NCBI GenBank assembly: GCA_947846985.1
Contig: CANTUZ010000025.1
Coordinates: forward strand, 2,974,100-3,038,099
Direction of reading: 5' to 3'
Length of the DNA stretch: 64,000 nt
DNA from: Fratercula arctica
Taxonomy: Eukaryota; Chordata; Aves; Charadriiformes; Alcidae
Shown: piece after piece, positions 56,832 through 64,000 of the stretch
How the letters are laid out: the number at the start of each line of letters is the position of its first letter
Position numbering within the stretch: position 1 is the stretch's first letter
Notes under the pieces: generated by a model
What the model was told of the DNA's origin: nothing
Databases searched by the model: none
What the model saw: the letters and a program-made list of their open reading frames with translations, nothing else
Translations under genes and position numbers: made by a program

Positions 56832-57830
56832 TTATAAGCATTGATAAGGTCCCCCCTCAGTCATCTTTTTTTCCAGACTGAAGAGACCCAAATCCTTCAG
56901 CCTTTCTTCATAAGAGAGGTGTTCCAGTCCCCTAATCATCTTGGTAGCCCTTTGCTGTCCCCTCTCCAGCAGTTCCCTGTCCTTCTTGAACCGCAGAGCC
57001 CAGAACTGGACACAGTACTCCAGGTGCGGCCTCACCAATGCAGAGTAGAGGGGGAGGATGACCTCCCTCGACCTGCTGGCCACACTCTTCTTGATGCACC
57101 CCAGGAAGCCATTGGCCTTCTTGGCCATGAGGGCACATTGCTGGCTCATGGCCATCCTGTTGTCCACCAGGACTCCCAGGTCTCTTTCCACAGAGCTGCT
57201 CTCCAGCAGGTCAGCCCCCAACCTGTCCTGGTGCATGGGGTTGTTCCTCCCCAGGTGCAGCACCCTACACTTGCCCTTGTTGAATTTCATAAGGTTTCTC
57301 TCTGCCCAACTTTCCAGCCTGTCCAGGTCTCTCTGTATGGCAGCACAGCCCTCCGGTGTGTCAGCCGCCCCCCCCAGCTTTGTGTCATCAGCAAACTTGC
57401 TGAGGGTGCCCTCTATCCCCTCATCCAGGTCACTGATGAATATATTGAAGAGGACTGGAGCCAGTACTGACCCCTGGGGAACACCACTTGTCACTGACCT
57501 CCAACTAGACTCTGTGCCCCTAATCACGACCCTCTGAGCTCTCTCTTTCAGACAGTTTTGAATCCACCTTACTGTCCATTCATCTAACCCACACTTCCTA
57601 AGCTTCCCTATGAGGATGCTGTGGGAGACGAGGTCGAAAGCCTTGCTTAAGTCAAGGTAGACAACATCCACTGCCCTCCCCTCATCTCTCCATCCAGTCA
57701 TGCCATCGTAGAAGGCTAACACATTAGTCAGACATGATTTCCCCTTGGTGAATCCATGCTGAGTACTTCTGATAGCTTTCTTTTCCTCCACATGCCTTGA
57801 GATGAGTCCCAGAATGAGTTGTTCCATCAT
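56832..57830 (-). pseudogene. CR1 copy C ORF2 reverse transcriptase part
   Basis: A 332-residue frame with [37 protein letters not shown] and LGVLVDNRM blocks. A frame break near 56860 separates the last about 65 residues (56785-56591). Confidence 0.9.
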
Positions 57831-57993
57831 CTTTCCAGGGATGGAGGTGAGGCTGACCAGTCTGTAGTTCCCCGGGTCCTCCTTCTTTCTGGCCTTCTTC
57901 TGGCTTTCCTCCAGTCCTCAGGCACCTCGCCTGTTCTCCAGGACCTTTCAAAGATGATGGAGAGTGGCCCAGCAATGACCACCGCCAGCTCCC

Positions 57994-59136
57994 TCAGCAC
58001 TCTCGGGTGCATCCCATCAGGGCCCATGGAATATCTAATTGACCTAATTGATCCCTCAGTCGATCTTCCTCAACCCAGGGGACGTCTTCTTCTTTCCCTG
58101 TTACTTTCCCCAAAGCCTGGGACTCCTGAGGGCTGGGCCGAGCAGTAAAGACCGAAGCAAAGGCGGCATTCAGTAACTCCGCCTTATCCACATCCTCCAT
58201 CACCATGGTTCCTGTCTCATTCAACAGTGGGCCAACAACTTCTCTGGTCTTCCTTTTGCCTCCAATATACTTGAAGAAGCCCTTCCTGTTGAGCTTGACA
58301 TCCCTTGCCAGGTTTAATTCCAAGGAGGCCTTGGCTTTCCTCATTTCATCCCTGCACACTCTGGTGGCATTCTTGTAATCTTCCCAAGTGGTCAGTCCCT
58401 TCTTCCACTTATTATAAACTTCCTTCTTCCACTTGAGCTTTTTCAGAAGCTCCCTGCTCAACCATGCAGGTCTCCTGCGTCCCTTGCCCGATTTCTTACG
58501 CTTAGGGATGCACCGATCCTGAGCTTGGAGGAAGTGGTCTTTGAATACCAACCAGCTCTCTTGAGCCCCCCTACCTTCCAGAGCCCTAGCCCATGGGATC
58601 TCTCCAGGCAGTTTCTTGAAGAGGTCAAAGTTAGCCCTCCTGAAGTCCACGGTTGTGATTTTAATTCTTGTTGTTTTGTGCATAGTACCCATGATCCTGA
58701 ACTCTATCATTTCATGATCACTACAGCCAAGGCTGCCCCCAACCTTCATGTCCTCCACCAATCCCTCTGTGTTTGCCAGTACTAGGTCCAGGAGAGCTCC
58801 TCTCCTTGTTGGCTCCTGCACCACCTGTGTCAAAAAGTTCTCATCAATGCACTGGAGGAACCTCCTGGACTGTGCATGCCTGGCTGTGTGGTCTTCCCAG
58901 CAGATATCAGGGTGACTGAAGTCCCCCATGAGAACCAAGGCCTGTGACTGCGAGGCTACTTCCAGCTGTCTGTAGAAGGCCTCATCAGCTTCCCCATCCT
59001 GATCAGGTGGCCTGTAATAAACACCCACAACAGTGTCCCTCATATTTGCCTGCCCCTTAATCCTTACCCATAAGCTCTCAACTCTCTCTTCATCCGCCGC
59101 CAGGGAGAGCTCAATGCATTCCAGTTGCTCTCTCAC
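57994..59136 (-). pseudogene. CR1 copy C ORF2 endonuclease and linker
   Basis: A 380-residue frame from the endonuclease middle (LECIELSLAADEE) through GDFSHPDICW (GDFN changed to GDFS), GCSDHEMIEF and the basic linker to [12 protein letters not shown]. It continues across the point where copies A and B are frameshifted, then breaks at the 7-base deletion. Confidence 0.9.
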
Positions 59137-59262
59137 GTAGTAAAGCCTTTGACACCATTTCCCACAGCATTCTCCTGGAGTAACTGGCTGCCCATGGCTT
59201 GGATAGGTGTACTCTTCGCTGATCTTTAGAGGTTCCTTCCAACCTGGGATATTCTATGATTG
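59137..59262 (+). mobile_element. Older plus-strand CR1 resumed: short RT piece and 3' end
   Basis: Translates KAFDTISHSILLE with a stop, then jumps to the conserved CR1 3' end (ggttccttccaacctgg, tattctatgattg). With 55985-56514 it forms the two ends of one CR1 carrying large internal deletions and copy C. Confidence 0.75.
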
Positions 59263-59731
59263 TGCTCGTCAGTATGATAAAATAGGGAAGAGATCATGGT
59301 TTGGCCATGGCATACATGACTGTTGAAAATATGAAAAAACCCACTTTTTTTTGGAATACTGTAAGTCTCCTTAAACACAGAAAGGAACATTTAGGATCAG
59401 TTCTTGTGGAGATAGAGAGTAGCGTAGGGAATCTGTTTGGCCTTGATGAGACAAAGCTGTACCCGTGAGAGGCGCCTTGAGAGAAAAGTTAAGCAAGCGC
59501 CAGGAGATATCAGCAAGGAAAGGAATGTGAAAAGCAAAGCTGCTGCTCCGCGTGAACAGACAGAGACGACCAGTTAGAAGACACTGAGAAGCGCGTGGCA
59601 ATCGACCTTCAACCTGTCAGCAGGATGCTGCCTGCGCGTGGACAGTACCTGTACCTATAAAACTCGGGAAATTGTTGTAATAAAGGTCTTTGGTCCATAC
59701 CCTGCCAGAGTCTGTGAATCAATGCTCCACA
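59263..59731 (+). mobile_element. 5' LTR of a class II-type ERV
   Basis: TATAAAA at 59656-59662 and AATAAA at 59679-59684 lie close together as in a short-R LTR. It ends CTCCACA at 59731, two bases before the primer binding site. A probable start is TG near 59322; the exact left end is unclear. It does not resemble the LTR that starts at 63703. Confidence 0.7.
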
Positions 59732-59733
59732 AA

Positions 59734-59751
59734 TGGCAGTCCGAATCGGGA
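59734..59751 (+). promoter_or_regulatory. Putative primer binding site
   Basis: tggcagtccgaatcggga, two bases after the LTR end, has the TGG start of a tRNA-complementary site. I cannot name the tRNA. Confidence 0.6.
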
Positions 59752-59878
59752 CTTGAATCGTAGGAAGATACAACCGGTGGAGCAGCCCGGCTGAACGAAA
59801 AAAAAGCAGCGGTATCGGAGAGCTGCAGTCCGGACGACTAATCACCGAGGAAAGGTGAGCAGCCGGGAACATGTGAGA

Positions 59879-61559
59879 ATGGGGTCAAAAATGTCCTCAG
59901 AGGAAAAGGCGATTGTATGTATATTAGAAAAGTTTTTAAGTAAAAGGGGTATACAATATGATGAAGGAACTTTTTGGCTTTTGCTAGCATGGCTAAAAAG
60001 CAAGGGCCTTCCCGCTGAGTCTACAACAGCTTTCCAATTATCAAGTTGGGAGCAAGCCGGTGAAACTTTGTTTGAGGCAGCAACAAAAGGGGATGCGGTA
60101 GCTACGAAGGTCTTAACAACCTGGAGGCTAATTAAGGACACATTGCAGCAGATGAAATCAACGGGCTGCCGCGGCAGCCACCGTTGCCGCGGTGACGCTG
60201 GACAGCCCGGCTGCCGCTCATATAGAGGAGAAGGAGGGGAGAAGCTCGAGCCCCCGGGCCATCCTGCTACGCCGTCAGCACCCCCGTTAGATTCGGCGGC
60301 AGCACCGCCGCAGCCCCCCCGGGTCCGAGCCTCTAGGTCGAATACGACAGTGCTTGCAGGAAAGGGATTTCCCGGGCTGGGAGGATCCTCCGCCAAGTCA
60401 GGCAGTTGCCACGACTTACGATCCCGCCCAGCACTGGCAGAAGTTACGTAAACAGGCGATACAAGACGGCGATTTAGAAGCCGCTACTGCCCTCGTGTGT
60501 CCTGTGAAAACCACTCAACGAGGACCAAATACTTGGGAACCGCTGAGCTGGGAGCTAGTTAAAGAAACGCGAAAAACGATTATGCAGCATGGACTAACTT
60601 CCCCGTATGCGCAAGGATTATTAAATACCATTATGAAGGGACACATACTAACTCCGTTTGATATCAGACAACTGGCAGATGTTATCTTTACCCCCACGCA
60701 GCGTGTTCTCTTTATGGCACACTGGAGAGACGCATGCAGTTTTGCCGCAATAGATAATTTGTCTAGAAAAGATGGAGATCCTCTACAGGGGGCAGGTCTC
60801 CCTCAATTGTTGGGGGAGTCACCCGTTGATACTCCACAGCTCCAAGCACAGCTAGCACCAGAAATTTTAAAGCAGTCGGCAGATCTTGCCCTGAAAGCTA
60901 TAATTAAGGTCCCTGACACAGGCAAGGCAACCCAATCTTTCACAACTATCAAGCAGGGTCCCAATGAACCATACATGACATTTATTGATTGTTTACAAGA
61001 AGCTATTCATAAGCAAGTGGATAATGTAGAGGCCAAAGAAGCTCTGATGTTAAAACTAGCAGTGGAAAATGCTAATATTGATTGTAAATGTATTTTACAA
61101 CCCCTAAAGAATCCAAGCATAATAGATATGATAGAGGCTTGTAATAGAGTGGGATCCATTTCCTATCAAACCGATATGCTTGCGGCTGCATTCGCTGCTG
61201 CCATTACAACAAAAGAGCGCATATGCTTCCGTTGTGGCAAACCAGGTCATTTTAAGCGTAGTTGTCCGCAAGGGACAGGAACCAATGATCTGACCCCAGA
61301 TATCTGTCCACACTGCAGTAAAGGCAAACATTTTGCAAATCAATGCCATTCAAGATATAATAAGGTCGGGCAACCACTATCCCCGCATTCAGGAAACGGG
61401 AGGACCAGCGCGAAGCAGGGGCGCGCCTTGACACAAATGCCCCGCAACCCAAGCCTATTAGGCATGTGCCCGCGGACATCACGAGTCTGGACAGTCTCCG
61501 AGCACAGACCACCGGAAGCGCCGGTATGGATGTTGCCACAGCCATCGACGTCACAATAA
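59879..61559 (+). pseudogene. Class II ERV gag, one frameshift
   Basis: ATG 59879 gives MGSKMSS, a myristoylation-type start, so it is preferred over upstream codons. A matrix-like helical domain follows (to about 60160), then a Pro-rich linker. The frame ends at 60451; capsid sequence continues in another frame from about 60354. Capsid helices (WEPLSWELVKETRKTI, GHILTPFDIRQLADVI) precede a major homology region QGPNEPYMTFIDCLQEAI (about 60955-61008). Nucleocapsid has two CCHC knuckles: CFRCGKPGHFKRSC (61224-61265) and CPHCSKGKHFANQC (61305-61346). Gag assembles the particle and packages RNA; the frameshift prevents a full product. Confidence 0.88.
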
Positions 61560-61927
61560 TAGACCCTCAGCCTGAATATGCTCAAATTCCCAATCCTGAA
61601 GAACATTACCAAAAGCAGAATTCAGGAGGTGAAGGGCCAGAAGATCCCTTTGATCCTGGCCCAATAAATCCAGAGACTGAACCTGATTTATGTCCACCTT
61701 TAACCCCAATTAAAGCTATGGCTGCATCTGCTCCAACTGCAGAGGAGATTTTACAGCAACAGAGACGAAAGCCGTTATCACGGTCCTCCTTCTCAACCGC
61801 TTATGCGTGCGCAGCTGGAATCGGGGTATTGCAGTGTATTGTCAGAATGTCGGGGGAGAAGGACGGAGCTGGAGCCGCTTCGCTCCCGCCGCTGCCCGCC
61901 TCACCCCCTCCCCAGCCGTCTCCCTGA
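61466..61927 (+). pseudogene. dUTPase start joined to unrelated coding sequence
   Basis: In a frame overlapping the gag end, LRAQTTGSAGMDVAT (about 61493-61540) matches the first motif of retroviral dUTPase, encoded after gag by a frame change in many class II viruses. The rest of dUTPase, protease, RT and integrase are absent. The frame instead runs into a Pro/Glu-rich stretch (PFDPGPINPETEPDL) and then a GC-rich tail. Confidence 0.65.
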
Positions 61928-62974
61928 GACAGAAGTGGTGTTTTTGTATGTCTGCTGTGTAAGTGTGTGGGCGCCAGCTCATACCTGCTGATCAGCATCT
62001 GTGCTACTGTTTGTTTGTTGCTGTGTGCAGTGTCGTTTGGTGACTCTGCTTGAGCAGGTGTTCTGCCCGGTGTGGTACTGTTCTCGTACATGACTAGGGC
62101 TGACACTCCGTCAAGCGAAGAAGTTTGTATATACACAATGTTTAGATGTAAGGCGAGCGCACCCCAGGTAGATAGACCAGGATGGGCCATAGAACCGATG
62201 GAAGTCCTGAAATATTGGGGGAGTTTTCGCCAGCCGACATGCTTACGCTCTCGGGAACGGCTTACCCATGCAGGGCGTATGGCTGGTTGTTTGTTGTTTG
62301 CCTATAAGATCATGGTTGATTGGGAAAAGGAGTTAAGCTAGAATCTATAGGATGCTCTGTAGGAAAATGAGAAACTTAAGGGTGAGCTCTTGTTGCAAGG
62401 CAGACTTTTATGTTAGCCCTAAGTGATGGGGAAAGAAAAAAAAAAGAAAAAAAAGAAAAAAAAGAAAAAAGAAGAAAAAAGAGAAAAAAAGAAAAAAGAA
62501 AAAAGAAAAAAGAAAAGAGAAAAAAAAGAAAAAAAAAGGGAACAATTAGAAGGGAAATGTGCCGCATTAGCACAAAAGTGTGCCATACGCACTACGAGAA
62601 AGCGGCAGAAAAAGAGAAATAGGACACCTGATTCAAAGCAGTACTATAGAGATATGTTTTGGGGGTTTTTTTTCCTATATGTATATATGTTATTGCATGC
62701 CTTTGTAAATTACTCTGTGTTATACCCTGCGAGACTAAATGAACCCCAGCAGAAGCGGTCTCTTGAGCGGGGGGGTGGAATATGGGAAAGCAATGGAAGA
62801 TCAGCAAGGAGGATTGTAAATACGCTCAAGGGACTCGCACCTGTGTGCTGGAAAACATATATCACACTAATTGTTATTCAGTCTCAGGTGCTTGCAAGAA
62901 AAACACTTAGATGACAACAGTCTGTAATGGACTCAGGGACACCTTATCTAGCTGCTTGAGAATCCTGGCCTGTT
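61928..62974. other. Remnant region between gag and env
   Basis: No pol motif. Short open frames (62072-62341 and others) have no recognised domain. Contains the purine tract listed separately. Confidence 0.45.
62429..62538 (+). repeat. A/G-only tract
   Basis: About 110 bases of A runs broken by single G (gaaaaaa units). Too far from the LTR to serve as its polypurine tract. Confidence 0.9.
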
Positions 62975-63567
62975 GTGGAAGAAGATCAAAGCGCAGTACC
63001 AGCAAGAACAGGGAGTCCGCATGCGCTCTTGCTAACAAGGACTCTTTCGATGCCAAGGATTCTTGAAAACAAGGACTCTCTCGCTGCCAGGGATAAATTT
63101 AGTAATGCTACTAGTACAGCTGTTTCTGAGTTATTGCTAGATGTAGATAGTATTCGACATGCGACGCTGCAAAACAGAGCTGCTATTGATTTTTTGCTTT
63201 TAGCTCACGGACACAGTTGTCAAGATTTTAAAGGACTGTGTTGTATGAATCTAAGTGACCGCTCCATGCCCAGTTGCAAGAACTGCCCCGACCGAGCCAG
63301 CAACTTGCGGAGACCACTGGGTGAAATCTCTTTGCTGGATGGACTTGGGGGTGGGGTTGATTGAAGGAAATTATACTCATTGCCTGTGTGGAAGGAATCT
63401 GTCTGTTATGTTTAGTATGCTGTTTGCCGTGTTTAATAAGCATTATGCGATCAGTTGTAGATGCCGCTTTGCATCATACCCTTATACGAGTTGTAGAATA
63501 TCGTCGTGTCCCAACTATGGACCACGGGGTGGCATGTGTAAGGGATAACAGAGGATGGTTCGAGTGA
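62975..63567 (+). pseudogene. env transmembrane subunit, alpharetrovirus-like, frameshifted
   Basis: Frame 62975-63364 contains a heptad-like [20 protein letters not shown] region and a CQDFKGLCC (CX6CC) motif, the typical order of the TM ectodomain in alpha- and gamma-type envelopes. The frame shifts near 63360. Frame 63361-63567 gives the membrane span (IILIACVEGICLLCLVCCL) and a short tail. The surface subunit is not recognisable. It lies before the 3' LTR as expected. Confidence 0.85.
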
Positions 63568-63680
63568 GACACGACGGAGAATTACTAGTTGAACCAAACC
63601 CAGTATACAGGTTGGGAAAAAGGGACTCAGTACTGTTGCTGAAAAACTATATGTGTATCCATGAGAATCTAACTTTCAAA

Positions 63681-63702
63681 GAAGAAGATAACAAGGAGGG
63701 AG
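63681..63702 (+). promoter_or_regulatory. Polypurine tract before 3' LTR
   Basis: Purine-rich gaagaagataacaaggaggg ends directly before TGCAAGG. Confidence 0.65.
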
Positions 63703-64000
63703 TGCAAGGTCATCAGGTATCAGACAGCCGCAGTTAGCAAAGCTGGATCATGAGTCTGGTGAGGCTCGCTGCATGCGCTAGCCACGCATGCAGCGACCCT
63801 AGCCTGTACTTTTCCACTCAATCCGGGGCAGGATATAAGGGGGCTGTCTCGGGTCGGAGAGAGGGGGATAGACATGAGCGCACTTTGAAGATACAGGGGA
63901 CACCCTGAAGCGCTGTGTCTGCCCCCCCTCCCCGGTAGGTTCCACGTTCATTAACCCCAACAGCTCAGAAAGCATTACAGCACACTGCAGATTTGTTTAT
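63703..64000 (+). mobile_element. 3' LTR, class II-type, runs off the window
   Basis: Begins TGCAAGGTCATCAGG. TATA-like gatataagggg at about 63831, followed by a ggagagaggggg block, resembles the order in the LTR at 16251-17285. No match to the LTR at 59263-59731. The right end is outside the window. Confidence 0.65.

Larger units (their letters stand above)
56515..59136 (-). mobile_element. CR1 LINE copy C, 5'-truncated
   Basis: 3' end at 56515 (atcatagaatcatagggttgg). RT frames cover 57830-56832 and the C-terminal end 56785-56591. Endonuclease and linker cover 59136-57994 (380 open residues). It keeps the base missing in copies A and B (gtcccctgggttgagg). It has its own 7-base deletion near 58030 (cacaagt absent) and further frame breaks near 57890 and 56860. 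It is inserted in an older plus-strand CR1. Confidence 0.92.

Noticed and set aside
62423..62914. 163-codon Lys-rich frame
   Set aside because: Mostly translation of the A/G tract.
23761..64000. Search for SSBP2 exon 2
   Set aside because: No segment encoding the expected LALYVYEYLL-type start was found by eye, so none is called.

Overview
The window is a stretch of bird nuclear DNA. Evidence: many CR1 LINE copies with their own ORF2/ORF1 frames and (ATTCTATG)n-type 3' tails, avian-type ERV LTRs (TGTCCTGGTT...CCACGACA), and no bacterial-style gene organisation. The only host coding exon I can support is the first coding exon of SSBP2 (+ strand, ATG at 22901, splice donor at 22960). It sits in a CpG island with a CCAAT box, an RFX-like X-box and a strong G-quadruplex motif. 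SSBP2 is Z-linked in chicken, so this is probably Z-chromosome DNA (inference). Everything right of 22960 is then most simply SSBP2 intron 1; I found no exon 2.

Left part (1-22.5 kb), upstream of SSBP2: a provirus with matching LTRs (2082-2418 and 14099-14432), a perfect GGAGA target-site duplication and a tRNA-Lys-like primer binding site. Its gag-pro-RT-RNaseH region (9192-12911) is one continuous frame broken only by three in-frame TAG codons. Two later insertions interrupt its leader: a 2.9-kb CR1 (2598-5486) and a 5'-truncated gamma-type retrovirus with integrase, env and 3' LTR (about 5720-9163). Its integrase and downstream coding region are replaced by about 1 kb of unidentified sequence. 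LTR pieces of three families and CR1 fragments fill 14.4-21.3 kb.

Middle and right part (23-59 kb), the putative intron: CR1 copies in both orientations, an integrase-only remnant of the same ERV superfamily (26617-28513), a solo LTR with perfect TSD CTGTT (43440-44028), a fold-back LTR composite (44791-45479), a diverged minisatellite (35690-36500), and long unique stretches (45480-49612, 49716-52074, 54326-55984). A nearly full-length CR1 with an open ORF1 (38184-42400) is inserted inside an older CR1. Another CR1 (56515-59136) is inserted in an older opposite-strand CR1.

Far right (59.3-64 kb): a class II ERV with gag (CA, two zinc knuckles), a dUTPase start, no pol, an alpharetrovirus-like env TM segment and an LTR running off the window.

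The most consequential observation is that bases 1-578 recur at 32397-32974 with one visible mismatch. The match stops abruptly on the right and runs off the window on the left. This is the pattern expected at the end of a 32,396-bp tandem duplication that would include SSBP2 exon 1, or of an assembly false duplication.
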